A stretch of DNA of 64,000 nucleotides from Vreelandella arcis (GCF_900103865.1 NZ_FNII01000004.1:124001-188000), one strand, 5' to 3'. Shown: positions 28,960 to 39,021, counted from the stretch's first letter. The notes: generated from the sequence alone by a model not told the origin. A program made the numbers and translations.

Positions 28960-30135
28960 CTAGCCATGACGTTCATCGGGCTGCTCCAACGCAACGCTCA
29001 TATCGGCTAAAAACGCCGAGCAAGCTTCAAGCTGGCAGCGTTCAATATACTCATCCGGTTGATGCGCCTGGGCAATACTGCCCGGCCCTATAATAATGGT
29101 TTGCAAACCCTGCCCCTGAAACTGCCCTGCCTCAGTCGCATAGGCCACCGCTTGGTCGCCGCACCCCTTGGGCAAATGATCTTTGGCCAACCGCAGCACC
29201 CGATCATTATCCCGATCCGCCAGGCCCGGCACGGTGACATTTAACGGCTGAGTATCGATCTCCACGTGCTTGCCTTTAGCCTTCAGCTCATCGGTTAGCT
29301 GTTTGCAGAAGGCCTCAAAGCGTGCATATACCTCATCGAACGTATCCGTCGGCAGGTGGCGAATTTCCCACTCAAACTGACACTCCCGCGCCATGATATT
29401 GATTGCCGTACCGCCTTTGATTTTGCCGACGTGCAGGCTGGTATGGGGCACGTTAAAGGCGTCATCGATGCGGCCCTCTTCCACCAATGCCGCCATAGTG
29501 TCTTCGATAAACGTCACCAACCGCGCGGCCACATGAATCGCCGAAGTGCCCTGATTGACCTGGCTGCTGTGGGCTTCGCGGCCAATCACCGTGGTGCGCA
29601 GATTGGTGGCGCCCTTTTGGGCAACCACCGGCTGCATGTCCGTCGGTTCGCCGACAATCACGTGAGCGGTGGTGGAGTAGTCCTCGTAGAAGCGCTTGAT
29701 CAGGCTGGGCGCGCCCACGCAGCCAATTTCTTCATCGTAGGAAAAGCCCAAATAGATCGGCTGCTTGAGCGGTGCGTTTACCCATTCAGGTACTTTTGCC
29801 AGGGCACAGGCGATAAAGCCTTTCATATCGCAGCTGCCCCGCCCGTATAACCGACCATCGCCGCCATCGCGCAGGGTGAACGGATCGCTCGACCAGGGCT
29901 GCCCTGCCACCGGCACCACATCGGTATGACCCGACAGCATCACGCCGCCCGGCGCATCGGGGCCGATGCGGGCAATCAAATTGGCTTTCTTACCACACGG
30001 GCTCATCACCCGCTCGGCCTCAATGCCATAGTCGGCCAAATAGCCTTCCACGTACTCGACCAGCGCCAAGTTGGATTCACTCGAGGTGGTATCAAACCCT
30101 ACCAGCCTTGCTAACAGTTGCTCTGCATCGCTCAT
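28960..30135 (-). CDS. argE: Acetylornithine deacetylase
   Basis: A 391-aa M20 metallopeptidase-family enzyme. Metal-site motifs are seen: SGHTDVVP (His near 70, Asp), GRGSCDMKG (Asp near 103), DEEIGC (Glu pair near 137), GEPT (near 163), and HQPDEY (His near the C-terminus). ArgE removes acetyl from N-acetylornithine in arginine synthesis. A related M20 deacylase remains possible since no arg genes are next to it. It faces away from ugpB. Confidence 0.85.
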   Translation of the reverse strand: MSDAEQLLARLVGFDTTSSESNLALVEYVEGYLADYGIEAERVMSPCGKKANLIARIGPDAPGGVMLSGHTDVVPVAGQPWSSDPFTLRDGGDGRLYGRGSCDMKGFIACALAKVPEWVNAPLKQPIYLGFSYDEEIGCVGAPSLIKRFYEDYSTTAHVIVGEPTDMQPVVAQKGATNLRTTVIGREAHSSQVNQGTSAIHVAARLVTFIEDTMAALVEEGRIDDAFNVPHTSLHVGKIKGGTAINIMARECQFEWEIRHLPTDTFDEVYARFEAFCKQLTDELKAKGKHVEIDTQPLNVTVPGLADRDNDRVLRLAKDHLPKGCGDQAVAYATEAGQFQGQGLQTIIIGPGSIAQAHQPDEYIERCQLEACSAFLADMSVALEQPDERHG

Positions 30136-30208
30136 CGCGCCTTCCTATCGTCATCTTGCTAATTAGCCAGCCTATCATCCTCACCTTAGACCGCCTACAT
30201 CGGCCGGG

Positions 30209-30248
30209 CTGTCATGCAGGGTTCATCTGTCGTTCACCAAAGCGTCAT
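30209..30248 (+). promoter_or_regulatory. Two tandem Pho boxes upstream of ugpB
   Basis: Four seven-base words occur with an exact 11-base period: CTGTCAT (30209), GGTTCAT (30220), CGTTCAC (30231) and GCGTCAT (30242). This is the arrangement of PhoB binding units, two per box. A TACAGT that could serve as -10 starts 10 bases after the last unit (30259). E. coli ugp is PhoB-controlled, which supports the reading. Confidence 0.75.
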
Positions 30249-30368
30249 CGGGGCTTTTTACAGTCAAGCTGACTAAGGAATTAAACAATACTTTGTTCTA
30301 TCCATTGCCTATCCAGCGCCCGTTCCATGGGCTTATCTGATGAGGTGGTGGCCCACAAGGAGCTTGTT

Positions 30369-31694
30369 ATGTCTCGTTTTACCTTGCACGCGCTTGCCGT
30401 AGGGGTGGCGACTGCCAGCCTCAGTTTGTCTGCCCATGCCGCGACAGAGATTAGCTGGTGGCACGCCATGGGCGGCCAGCTGGGTGAAATACTTGAAGAA
30501 ATGACCCAAGATTTTAACGAGTCCCAGGACGACTACCAGGTTAACCCCAGCTATCGCGGCACCTATACCGAAACCATGACCGGTGCGATTGCCGCTTTCC
30601 GTGCCAATGAGCAGCCGCACATCCTGCAGGTGTTTGAAGTGGGCACCGGCACCATGATGAACGCCGAAGGCGCGATCTATCCGGTGTACGAACTGATGGA
30701 GGCGCATGACCGTCCGTTTGACCGTGAAGCCTTCCTGCCTGCCGTCGTCGGTTACTACACCGACACCAACGGCAATATGCTGTCGTTCCCGTTTAACTCC
30801 TCAACGCCGATTATGTACTACAACCGCGACATGTTTGAGGAAGCGGGTCTAGACCCCGAGCAACCGCCAGAGACCTGGTCAGAAGTGGCCGATTTTTCCC
30901 GCCAAATTGTTGAATCAGGCGCGGCCAGCTGCGGCTTTACCACTTCCTGGCCAAGCTGGGTGATGCTGGAAAACTTCTCCGCATGGCACAACATCCCATT
31001 AGGCACCCTGGAGAATGGCTTTGGCGGCCTGGGCACCGAGTTTACCTTCAATAACGAGCTGGTAGCCCGCCACTGGGACAACCTCAAAACCTGGCAGGAC
31101 TCGGGTGTCTTCCAATGGGGCGGCCCCGGCTCTGGGCCCGACTCCGAGCCGATGTTCTACTCCCAAGACTGCGCGATTTTCTTCGGCTCTTCAGCCTCCC
31201 GCGCGGATGTCGCCGCCAATTCAGAATTTGACGTCGGCTTTGGCATGCAGCCTTACTACGACGACGTAGAAGGCGCACCGCAGAACTCGATCATTGGCGG
31301 CGCTACCTTGTGGGCACTGCAAGGCCACAGCGAAGAAGAATACGCAGCGGTTGCGGCGTTCTTTGAGTACCTTTCCCAGCCTGAAGTCCAGGCGCAGTGG
31401 CATCAGCAAACCGGCTACCTGCCCATCACACAAGCTGCTTGGGATTTAAGCGAAGAGCAGGGCTATTACGAAGAGAACCCAGGCGCGGACATTTCACTGA
31501 AACAGATGACCCTCAACGAGCCGACTGAAAACTCGAAAGGGCTGCGTTTTGGTAACTTCGTACAGATTCGCGACATCATCTCCGAAGAAATGGAAGCGGT
31601 GATGACCGGCGATAAATCCGGCCAGGAAGCGGCTGACGACGCAGTAGAGCGTGGCAATGATCTGCTACGTGACTTCGAATCCGCCAATCAGTAA
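30369..31694 (+). CDS. ugpB: sn-glycerol-3-phosphate-binding periplasmic protein
   Basis: A 441-aa binding protein with a signal peptide (about 1-24, ...LSLSAHA). It follows E. coli UgpB block by block, including SWWHAMGGQLGE, FEVGTGTMM, LSFPFNSSTP, LDPEQPP, APQNSIIGGA and TGYLPIT. It captures glycerol-3-phosphate and its diesters for import. The ATG at 30369 has AAGGAG seven bases ahead; an in-frame opening at 30327 would hide the signal. Tandem Pho boxes lie upstream. Confidence 0.93.
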   Translation: MSRFTLHALAVGVATASLSLSAHAATEISWWHAMGGQLGEILEEMTQDFNESQDDYQVNPSYRGTYTETMTGAIAAFRANEQPHILQVFEVGTGTMMNAEGAIYPVYELMEAHDRPFDREAFLPAVVGYYTDTNGNMLSFPFNSSTPIMYYNRDMFEEAGLDPEQPPETWSEVADFSRQIVESGAASCGFTTSWPSWVMLENFSAWHNIPLGTLENGFGGLGTEFTFNNELVARHWDNLKTWQDSGVFQWGGPGSGPDSEPMFYSQDCAIFFGSSASRADVAANSEFDVGFGMQPYYDDVEGAPQNSIIGGATLWALQGHSEEEYAAVAAFFEYLSQPEVQAQWHQQTGYLPITQAAWDLSEEQGYYEENPGADISLKQMTLNEPTENSKGLRFGNFVQIRDIISEEMEAVMTGDKSGQEAADDAVERGNDLLRDFESANQ

Positions 31695-31708
31695 ATAATC
31701 ACTTACGT

Positions 31709-31743
31709 CGCCGCCTGCCCCTCGGGTAGGCGGCGCTTTCGTT
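31709..31743 (+). terminator. Hairpin between ugpB and ugpA
   Basis: CGCCGCCT/AGGCGGCG stem (31709-31735) with a GCCC/GGG inner part and a CTTTCGTTT tail. It lies between the binding-protein gene and the permease genes and likely reduces read-through, giving more binding protein than transporter. Confidence 0.6.
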
Positions 31744-31781
31744 TGTTGATGGCTATTTATTAATACTTCCCAGAGCTGCCC

Positions 31782-32666
31782 ATGCAAACCAAACGCATGA
31801 CCTACCCTGGGCGCTTTTTGCCCTACGCACTATTAGCGCCCCAGGTGATTGTGACGCTGATTTTCTTTATCTGGCCGGCGGGCCAGGCGCTGTATCAGTC
31901 GCTGTTGCGCGAAGATGCCTTTGGTCTGAAAACCACCTTTGTGGGCCTTGAGAACTTTGCCCGCCTGTTTCGTGACGGGGCCTACCTCAACTCGCTCTCG
32001 GTCACGGTGGTGTTCGCCCTCGGCACCACGCTGCTTTCGATGGCCGCCGCGCTGCTGCTGGCCAGCACGGTGAACCGCATGCTTCGCTCACGCAGCACTT
32101 ACACCACGCTGCTGGTATGGCCTTATGCCATTGCACCCGCCATTGCCGGCGTTTTGTGGTGGTTTATCTTTAACCCCTCCATCGGCATCGTGCCTTACAT
32201 GCTGGACATGGTCGGCTACCAATGGAACCACCGCACCTCGGGCGCAGACGCCATGCTGCTGGTGATTTTTGCCGCCGCCTGGAAGCAGATCTCCTACAAC
32301 TTTTTGTTCTTCCTCGCCGGGCTACAGTCGATTCCCCAGTCGCTGATCGAAGCCGCGGCGATCGACGGCGCCAGCCCCATCAAGCGCTTCTGGACGATCA
32401 TTTTCCCGCTGCTGACGCCCACCACGTTTTTCTTGATGGTGGTTAACGTGGTGTACGCCATGTTCGATACCTTCGCGATTATTCACGCCACCACCGAGGG
32501 CGGCCCGGCCCAGGCGACTAACATTCTGGTTTACAAGGTTTACGCCGATGGCTTTGTGGGTCTCAACCTGGGCTCTTCTGCCGCGCAATCGGTGATCCTG
32601 ATGGTGATTGTGGTGGCATTAACCATGATTCAGTTCCGCTTTATCGAGCGCCGAGTCAACTACTAG
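31782..32666 (+). CDS. ugpA: Glycerol-3-phosphate ABC transporter permease
   Basis: A 294-aa six-helix permease. It matches UgpA closely: [14 protein letters not shown], the EAA loop [20 protein letters not shown] (about 192-211) and [13 protein letters not shown]. It pairs with UgpE. The start codon ATG at 31782 lacks a strong ribosome-binding site; ATG at 31797 is possible. Confidence 0.93.
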   Translation: MQTKRMTYPGRFLPYALLAPQVIVTLIFFIWPAGQALYQSLLREDAFGLKTTFVGLENFARLFRDGAYLNSLSVTVVFALGTTLLSMAAALLLASTVNRMLRSRSTYTTLLVWPYAIAPAIAGVLWWFIFNPSIGIVPYMLDMVGYQWNHRTSGADAMLLVIFAAAWKQISYNFLFFLAGLQSIPQSLIEAAAIDGASPIKRFWTIIFPLLTPTTFFLMVVNVVYAMFDTFAIIHATTEGGPAQATNILVYKVYADGFVGLNLGSSAAQSVILMVIVVALTMIQFRFIERRVNY

Positions 32667-32683
32667 GTTGTGGGAGAATATTA

Positions 32684-33526
32684 ATGGTTGAAAACCGCCC
32701 CTGGGCAAACCTGATTGCCCACCTTGTTTTGATCGCGGGCGTCGCACTGGTGGTTTTTCCAGTGTATGTCGCGATTATTGCCTCTACACATTCCCTGTCG
32801 GGGTTGCTACAGGGCACGCTGCCGCTGCTTCCCGGCGATCAAGGCATCGAAAACTATAAGCTGATGTGGCAATCCGGCGTGTCCAACGCAGGCGCGCCCC
32901 CCGCCGGGCTGATGCTGTGGAACAGCTTTGTGATGGCCATGGCGATTACGGTGGGTAAGCTGTTTATTTCGCTGCTGTCGGCGTTTGCGATTGTCTATTT
33001 CCGCTTCCGTTTCCGGATGTTCTTTTTCTGGCTGATCTTCGTCACCCTGATGTTACCGGTGGAAGTGCGCATTATTCCGACCTTTCAGGTGGTCGCGGAT
33101 CTCAATATGCTCAACAGCTTTGCTGGGCTATCGATCCCGTTGATTGCCTCGGCCACTGCGACGTTCTTGTTCCGCCAGTTCTTCATGACAATTCCCGAAG
33201 AAATGCTGGAAGCCGCCCGAGTGGACGGCGCTGGGCCGCTAAAGTTCTTTAAAGACATCCTGATGCCACTCTCGGTGACCAATATCGCCGCGCTGTTTGT
33301 GATCATGTTTATTTACGGCTGGAACCAATACCTCTGGCCACTCATCATCACCACCGACCCCGACTATTACACCATCGTGATGGGCATCCAGCGCATGACC
33401 TCGGAAGAGAACCCGCAGTGGCACTTGGTGATGGCCGCGCTGGTCATGGCCGCCCTGCCGCCGGTATTAGTGATTTTGTTTATGCAACGCCTGTTTGTGA
33501 AAGGCCTGACCGAGACGGAGAAATAA
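32684..33526 (+). CDS. ugpE: Glycerol-3-phosphate ABC transporter permease
   Basis: A 280-aa permease with the UgpE pattern: [16 protein letters not shown], the EAA loop [20 protein letters not shown] (about 180-199) and the segment [13 protein letters not shown] precedes the ATG. The ATPase gene starts one base after the stop, so the operon is closely spaced. Confidence 0.93.
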   Translation: MVENRPWANLIAHLVLIAGVALVVFPVYVAIIASTHSLSGLLQGTLPLLPGDQGIENYKLMWQSGVSNAGAPPAGLMLWNSFVMAMAITVGKLFISLLSAFAIVYFRFRFRMFFFWLIFVTLMLPVEVRIIPTFQVVADLNMLNSFAGLSIPLIASATATFLFRQFFMTIPEEMLEAARVDGAGPLKFFKDILMPLSVTNIAALFVIMFIYGWNQYLWPLIITTDPDYYTIVMGIQRMTSEENPQWHLVMAALVMAALPPVLVILFMQRLFVKGLTETEK

Positions 33527-33527
33527 C

Positions 33528-34610
33528 ATGGCCAGTATTACCTTGGAAGGGCTCAAAAAGACCTACAGCGGCGATGTTCACGCCGTCAAAGGCGTCGACT
33601 TACAGATTGAAGACGGCGAGTTTGTGGTGCTGGTGGGGCCATCGGGCTGCGGCAAATCTACCCTGCTGCGCATGGTCGCAGGCCTGGAAACCATCACCGA
33701 CGGCACGCTCAAAATCGGCGAGCGAGTGGTGAACAAGCTCGAACCCGCCGAACGCGACATCGCCATGGTGTTCCAAAATTACGCGCTCTACCCGCACATG
33801 ACGGTATACAACAACCTCGCCTATGGCCTGAAAAACCGTGGCTTTAAAAAAGACGAAATAGAAAAACGCGTCCGGGTTGCCGCCCAAATGCTCGAGATCG
33901 AAGAGTTTCTAGAGCGCAAGCCGCGCAAGCTCTCCGGCGGCCAGCGCCAGCGGGTGGCCATGGGCCGAGCCCTGGTGCGCGACCCCGCCGCGTTTCTGTT
34001 CGACGAGCCGCTCTCGAACCTGGACGCCAAGCTGCGCGTGCAGATGCGCGTGGAAATCAAACAGCTACAGCGGCGTCTCAAGACCACCAGCCTGTACGTG
34101 ACCCACGACCAGCTGGAAGCCATGACTTTAGGCGACCGCCTGGTGGTACTTAATGCCGGGCAGATTGAACAAGTGGGGTCGCCCATGGAGATCTACGCCC
34201 GCCCTGCCACCATGTTCGTCGCCGGGTTTATCGGCTCCCCCGCCATGAACATGCTACCGGTGGATTACCTGAAAACACAGGGCGCCAACGGCCTACTGGA
34301 CAACCTGCCCGAGGGCACCGATATCGTGGGTATCCGGCCGGATGATATGCACTTAACCCCGCCGTCCGCGACGCACTTAACCGTTGACTCAACGCTTGCG
34401 TTATTTGAAGCCGCCGGCGCCGAAAGCCACCTGTATGTGAACCTCGCCGACAGCGACCAGCCCACGGTGATTCGCGTATCGGGCCAGCCGCCGGTCGCCG
34501 AAGGCGAAACCCTGCGTTTCTACGTCACCCGCGACGCGCTGCATCCTTTCAATAGCGTCACGGGTAAACGTACTGAGAATGTTATATCTGAGCGTGCTAT
34601 TGAAGCATAA
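33528..34610 (+). CDS. ugpC: Glycerol-3-phosphate ABC transporter ATPase
   Basis: A 360-aa ATPase: Walker [10 protein letters not shown] (37-45), signature LSGGQRQR, Walker [12 protein letters not shown], His switch in VTHDQ and a C-terminal TOBE domain. Last gene of ugpBAEC. It resembles the polyol ATPase in this window, so the two could share subunits in part, as known for some CUT1 transporters (inference). Only 10 bases separate it from the convergent nucleotidase gene. Confidence 0.92.
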   Translation: MASITLEGLKKTYSGDVHAVKGVDLQIEDGEFVVLVGPSGCGKSTLLRMVAGLETITDGTLKIGERVVNKLEPAERDIAMVFQNYALYPHMTVYNNLAYGLKNRGFKKDEIEKRVRVAAQMLEIEEFLERKPRKLSGGQRQRVAMGRALVRDPAAFLFDEPLSNLDAKLRVQMRVEIKQLQRRLKTTSLYVTHDQLEAMTLGDRLVVLNAGQIEQVGSPMEIYARPATMFVAGFIGSPAMNMLPVDYLKTQGANGLLDNLPEGTDIVGIRPDDMHLTPPSATHLTVDSTLALFEAAGAESHLYVNLADSDQPTVIRVSGQPPVAEGETLRFYVTRDALHPFNSVTGKRTENVISERAIEA

Positions 34611-34620
34611 CAGAGTGTTA

Positions 34621-36264
34621 CTACGGCGCGTCTTGGGCAAGATCGGTAATTCGGCCTTCAACCTGGTAAACCACTTCTTTAAGCTCAACCATATAATTGC
34701 GCAGCATTTTCCAATCAGTACTCTCAACCATAGAACCGGCAACGATGGTGTGGCGGCCATCGTCATAAGCGGCACCTAAAACAGAATGGCTATCGCCACC
34801 GGCGGCGGTAAAGTTGTTGGTGGCGATGGTATAAGTGCGTTCGGGGTCAATGGCCTGCATGGCGCCTTCCTGGGCGACTTTCAGGCTAACCACGCGTTCT
34901 CCGACCGGCTCGCGGCTGTCGTACACCAGCTCAACGCCTGCTGACACCTGCAGAAAACCGCCGTCCTCGCCGGGAGTATTGGCCAGCGCAACTTCAAAGG
35001 TTTCCAGCAGCTCGGCGCCGGTAACGTCGAGCAGGGTCAAACGATTGCCAAACGGCTGCACGGCGATTAGATCCCCCACCGACACCTCGCCTTTCTCGAT
35101 CGCGTCACGAATGCCCCCGCTGTTTTGGATCGCCATCACTGTGTCGGGCGCCACTTGCTGTGCAGCGTGCAGTTGCGCATCGCTAATTAAATTGCCCAGC
35201 GCCGTTTCATTGGCGCGCACGCTGCGCGAGTCGCCATCCCCAGGGCGCGGATTAGGTAGGGCCGAGATCACCTTGGCTCCGACCTGGGTGTCCCGCAGGG
35301 CTTCAATCGCCGCTGTGTAGGGTTCAAGCCGCTTTGCGGCGTCGGGATCCGCTTCGCGCTCGTCGGCGGCGAGCAGTTCACCGCTTAAATCGACCACCAC
35401 GCCGTTATCATCGAAAGTGACCTGCATCACGCCAAGGTGCTGACCATACTCACCTGCCTGGCCAATCACCGTGGGCGAGAATGCCTCACCGGCACTGTGC
35501 AGCGTTGGCGGTGATACTTGGGTATGGCTATGCCCGCCAATAATGATGTCGATGCCTTCCACGTACTCTGCCAACAGCAGGTCGTTGCCCACGCTAAGGT
35601 CGCTTGCGTAGCCTAAATGCGTGAGTGCAATAACCTTGTTAACGCCCTGCTCTTCAAAGCTGTCCACCATTGCCTGCGCCGCTTGGTGGTAATCGCTAAT
35701 CGTCACTTGACCGGGACTCGAGATCGTCGCGCTATCCTGAGTGGTAAGCCCAAAGATGCCAACTGGCTCGCCTTTATGTTCAACAATAATGCCATCATAG
35801 AGCTTACCCGCCTGTGGGTCGGCGCTAATCGACCCACCCAGCATGCCAGCAAATTCAGGGCTCGCTGAAAAATCCAGGTTGGCGCCTAAAATAGGGAACT
35901 TGGCACCCGAAAAAAATGCCGCTAGCGCTTGATGCCCTTCGTCAGGGTCACCCAAATCAAACTCATGATTACCCAGGACAAAGGCGTCGTAGCCCATTAA
36001 ATTCATAAATTCCAAGGCATCCTGGCCCTGAAATTCGGTGAAGTAGAGAGTGCCTGAGAAAACATCCCCAGCATCCAGCAGCAGCCCTTCGCCATAGGTT
36101 TCCCGCGCCTCATTCAGCGTGGTGATCAGGTGAGGATACTGATTGGTTCGCCCGTGTAAGTCATTGGTGTGAAAAAGCGTCAGCGTGTCGTTATCAGCCA
36201 GCAAGGGGGACGCAGTGACGAATAATGCTGCCCCGAGCGCCATGCTATATTGGAGGGCTTGCAT
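34621..36264 (-). CDS. Secreted 5'-nucleotidase/metallophosphatase (UshA-like)
   Basis: A 547-aa periplasmic enzyme. After a signal peptide (about 1-22) comes the calcineurin-like domain with DLHGR, DAGDVFSG, GNHEFD and GGHSHT metal motifs, then a 5'-nucleotidase C-terminal domain with NSGGIRD and FTAAGGD. It should remove phosphate from nucleotides outside the inner membrane, feeding phosphate uptake. ATG 36264 has AAGGAG at eight bases; ATG 36270 is closer and the in-frame opening at 36360 is not needed. A Pho-like box lies upstream. Confidence 0.85.
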   Translation of the reverse strand: MQALQYSMALGAALFVTASPLLADNDTLTLFHTNDLHGRTNQYPHLITTLNEARETYGEGLLLDAGDVFSGTLYFTEFQGQDALEFMNLMGYDAFVLGNHEFDLGDPDEGHQALAAFFSGAKFPILGANLDFSASPEFAGMLGGSISADPQAGKLYDGIIVEHKGEPVGIFGLTTQDSATISSPGQVTISDYHQAAQAMVDSFEEQGVNKVIALTHLGYASDLSVGNDLLLAEYVEGIDIIIGGHSHTQVSPPTLHSAGEAFSPTVIGQAGEYGQHLGVMQVTFDDNGVVVDLSGELLAADEREADPDAAKRLEPYTAAIEALRDTQVGAKVISALPNPRPGDGDSRSVRANETALGNLISDAQLHAAQQVAPDTVMAIQNSGGIRDAIEKGEVSVGDLIAVQPFGNRLTLLDVTGAELLETFEVALANTPGEDGGFLQVSAGVELVYDSREPVGERVVSLKVAQEGAMQAIDPERTYTIATNNFTAAGGDSHSVLGAAYDDGRHTIVAGSMVESTDWKMLRNYMVELKEVVYQVEGRITDLAQDAP

Positions 36265-36320
36265 CTTCATGGCTCCTTTCATCTTGATGTCATGGTTCAC
36301 CGTTAGCGTGTCGTGAAAGC

Positions 36321-36338
36321 CTGACAGAACGGTGACGA
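36321..36338 (-). promoter_or_regulatory. Candidate Pho box of the 5'-nucleotidase gene
   Basis: On the - strand TCGTCAC-CGTT-CTGTCAG gives two seven-base units 11 bases apart, five and six of seven matching CTGTCAT. It lies about 57 bases before the start codon. Confidence 0.4.
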
Positions 36339-36340
36339 CA

Positions 36341-36484
36341 ATGGCGAATCCATCACGCAAGCCGCTTAGCGACGAAGAAGTTGCCTACCTAGTGGAACTG
36401 GCGAACGGTAACGCGCTAGCTAAGCAACGACGACGTGAGCGAAAACGCTCACGCCCATCGCCACCGTCCTCACCAGGGGAGTGA
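36341..36484 (+). CDS. Possible 47-aa basic protein
   Basis: A short open frame too small for usual cut-offs: MANPSRKPLSDEEVAYLVEL continues into an arginine-rich tail (KQRRRERKRSRP). The start has an acidic helix and the tail is strongly basic, which is not typical of chance frames. It overlaps the SDR gene's 3' end by 15 bases and lacks a clear ribosome-binding site. Function unknown; may be a nucleic-acid-binding peptide or not a gene. Confidence 0.45.
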   Translation: MANPSRKPLSDEEVAYLVELANGNALAKQRRRERKRSRPSPPSSPGE

Positions 36485-37135
36485 TTCGCCATTGCTATGC
36501 CAAAACCCGCCGCTGTTGTCGAGCGTCAGCGCTTCAATACGGGCGGCAATGCCTAGCGCCGCCTCTTGTGGGCTGATCAAGCCACCAAAATTAACCATGC
36601 GCGTTTGCACATAGCCGGGGTGAATCTGTGCAACGGCAATACCGCGTGGTTTTAGGTCGATAGCTAGCGATTTACCCAGCGCATTAAGCGCTGCTTTAGA
36701 AGCACGGTACCCATAGCGGCCTCCCGAGTCGTTATCCGCGATGGAGCCCATCCGGCTGGTGATATTGGCGATTTTGCTGCCTTGTTTAAGGTTGGGTATG
36801 AGCGCCTCAGCGACACGCATCGGCGCATAGGCGTTAATTTCCATCTGCTCGCGGATACTGTCGAAATCAAGACTGCCAAGCGACTCATCGCGCAGCAGCC
36901 CGGCATTGTTAATCAGTAGGTCTAGTGTTTGACCATCAAGCACCTGGACAAGCCTCGCGATATCATCCGGCTGGGTGATATCAATGCCCTCAACCACCTG
37001 GTCGGCCACGCAATCAAGCGCTTCCGACGACTGGCGACAAACACCCAGCACTCGATAGCCCGCGTCAAAATAGTGCTCGGCCAACGCCAACCCGACACCC
37101 CGGTTGGCGCCGGTAATTAACACCGTCGATTTCAT
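36470..37135 (-). CDS. SDR-family oxidoreductase
   Basis: A 221-aa short-chain dehydrogenase of the C-factor/sniffer type: coenzyme turn TGANRGVG (about 7-14), NNAG near 75 and the active-site YRASK near 145. The substrate is unknown. It stands alone between the nucleotidase and a glycosyltransferase gene on the other strand. Confidence 0.85.
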   Translation of the reverse strand: MKSTVLITGANRGVGLALAEHYFDAGYRVLGVCRQSSEALDCVADQVVEGIDITQPDDIARLVQVLDGQTLDLLINNAGLLRDESLGSLDFDSIREQMEINAYAPMRVAEALIPNLKQGSKIANITSRMGSIADNDSGGRYGYRASKAALNALGKSLAIDLKPRGIAVAQIHPGYVQTRMVNFGGLISPQEAALGIAARIEALTLDNSGGFWHSNGESLPW

Positions 37136-37325
37136 GATTAGCTCCCCTCTGTTGGGTCATGGATAACATTCGCATCGTACATCGCTAGAGCGACCTTATG
37201 CTTGCCTCTGGCAAACGCTAACTTACCAACCAGCCAGCGGATTTAGTGTCATCACTTATTCACCTGGCTGTCTTAACCGTGTCATGCCCGCGACCTAGAC
37301 TGCCTTTAAATGGATAACGGGACGA

Positions 37326-38495
37326 ATGGACATGCGGCTTTGCATCGTCAGCGAAACATGGGCACCGGAAATCAACGGCGTTGCCCACACCTTGAGCCGA
37401 CTCGGCAGTGAGCTTGCGCATTACGATGTGGAGATCGATGTCATTCGGCCGAAACCCGCTTGTGCGGCCAAGGCTCCCCTGGCGCGTACTGAGTTGCAGG
37501 TTCCACGTTGCTCGATACCCGGCTACCGTGAAGTTCAGGTGGGTTTTTGCCGCCCCGCCACCTTGCGCAAATTCTGGAAAGAAAACCGCCCCGATGTGAT
37601 CTACCTCGCGACCCAGGGCCCACTCGGCTGGTCAGCACGTCAGGCAGCCCGGCGGCTGGGCATTCCACTTGTTGCTGGCTGGCACACCAATTTCGACCAT
37701 TACTGCACCGATTACGGCGTACCTTGGCTCGCCTCAGCGACACGCCGCTATTTGCGCTATTTTCACAATGGCTGCTCGCTCACCTTAGTGCCCACGCACC
37801 TGCAAGCCACCCAGCTCCGCCAGCAAGGCATCCACGACGTCCAGGTAATGTCACGGGGTATTGACGGCGATCGTTTCTCTCCCGCGCACCGCGACTCGGC
37901 ATTGCGGCAATCCTGGGGAGTTAACGACCACCAACCGGTAGCGCTTTATGTGGGGCGATTAGCTGCGGAAAAAAACCTCGCGCTACTGCAAGAAACCTAC
38001 CACGCCATGCGTACCGTTCGCCCCGACATGGCGCACGTCATCGTCGGCGATGGCCCAGAACGAGCGCAACTTGCCAGCGCAATGCCCGAGGCCCACTTTA
38101 CCGGGTTTATCGACCAAGAATCATTGGCCCGCCACTACGCGAGTGCCGATCTATTTATCTTCCCCTCGCTGTCCGAAACCTGGGGTAATGTGGTTAATGA
38201 AGCCATGGCCAGCGGTTTAGCGGTGGTGGCCTATCGCCACGCGGCCAGCGCCGAATTGATCGAAAACGGCTACAACGGCGTAACGGTGCCGATCGACCAA
38301 CCGGATGCCTTTTGCCAAGCCGCCGTCACGCTGTGCCAACACCCAGCGGACTATGCCAAGTACAGCCGACTGGCTCGCCTGAGAGCGCTGGAGCAGAGTT
38401 GGTCGGGTATTGGCCAGCAGTTCCTTCGTTATCTTCAACAAGCCCAGGAGGCTTATCATGCGACCTCGCCCCCTTGTCGTATTCGATCGTCTTGA
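37326..38495 (+). CDS. Glycosyltransferase, GT4 family
   Basis: A 389-aa GT-B enzyme. The N-terminal domain begins RLCIVSETWAPEINGVAHTL, typical of the MgtA/PimB branch, with HTNFDHY near 120. The C-terminal nucleotide-sugar site shows LYVGRLAAEKN (about 205-215) and FPSLSETWGNVVNEAMASG (about 278-296, with the E-x7-E motif). Such enzymes glycosylate lipids such as diacylglycerol. It overlaps the PAP2 phosphatase gene by 38 bases, which suggests a joint lipid pathway. Confidence 0.87.
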   Translation: MDMRLCIVSETWAPEINGVAHTLSRLGSELAHYDVEIDVIRPKPACAAKAPLARTELQVPRCSIPGYREVQVGFCRPATLRKFWKENRPDVIYLATQGPLGWSARQAARRLGIPLVAGWHTNFDHYCTDYGVPWLASATRRYLRYFHNGCSLTLVPTHLQATQLRQQGIHDVQVMSRGIDGDRFSPAHRDSALRQSWGVNDHQPVALYVGRLAAEKNLALLQETYHAMRTVRPDMAHVIVGDGPERAQLASAMPEAHFTGFIDQESLARHYASADLFIFPSLSETWGNVVNEAMASGLAVVAYRHAASAELIENGYNGVTVPIDQPDAFCQAAVTLCQHPADYAKYSRLARLRALEQSWSGIGQQFLRYLQQAQEAYHATSPPCRIRSS

Positions 38496-38997
38496 TTTGC
38501 TGGAATGGCAGTTTTGTCAGCGCGTCGCACGGCTATCGTTGTTTCGCCCATGGCGGGTAATGCTGCAGACCGCCAGCACGCTGGGTGACTGGCCGGCTTG
38601 GGTCTTGCTGATCATTGCCCAGCCGTGGTTACAGCCAAACGGCTCTTGGTACATTATGCAGTACAGCCTAATCGCCTGCCTGGCGATCGGCGTTTATCGT
38701 TTTATCAAAACCCGCCTGTGCCGCGAGCGCCCCTTTATAACCTATCGCAACGGCATCCAATGTAACGCCCCCGTCCGGGATCGCTATAGCTTTCCTAGCG
38801 GGCACACCATGCACGCGGTAATGTTCAGCATACTGGTGGCCGCGCATACCCCATGGCTTCTGCCCGTGGTATTGCCCCTGGCACTGCTCATTGCGATATC
38901 GCGGGTGGGCTTGGGCTTGCACTATGTGAGCGATGTTATCGCCGGGGCCATCATGGGCGCTGGATTTGCGCTGTTGAGTTTATATCTGATGGGTTAA
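38458..38997 (+). CDS. PAP2-family membrane phosphatase
   Basis: A 179-aa membrane protein with the three PAP2 motifs: KTRLCRERP, FPSGHTMHA and SRVGLGLHYVSD. It should dephosphorylate phosphatidic acid or a similar lipid phosphate at the membrane. The ATG has AGGAGG seven bases ahead inside the end of the glycosyltransferase gene, so the pair is translated together; a longer frame at 38410 is not needed. Confidence 0.87.
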   Translation: MRPRPLVVFDRLDLLEWQFCQRVARLSLFRPWRVMLQTASTLGDWPAWVLLIIAQPWLQPNGSWYIMQYSLIACLAIGVYRFIKTRLCRERPFITYRNGIQCNAPVRDRYSFPSGHTMHAVMFSILVAAHTPWLLPVVLPLALLIAISRVGLGLHYVSDVIAGAIMGAGFALLSLYLMG

Positions 38998-39021
38998 AAC
39001 GGCGTGGTGAGGGTAAGACGC

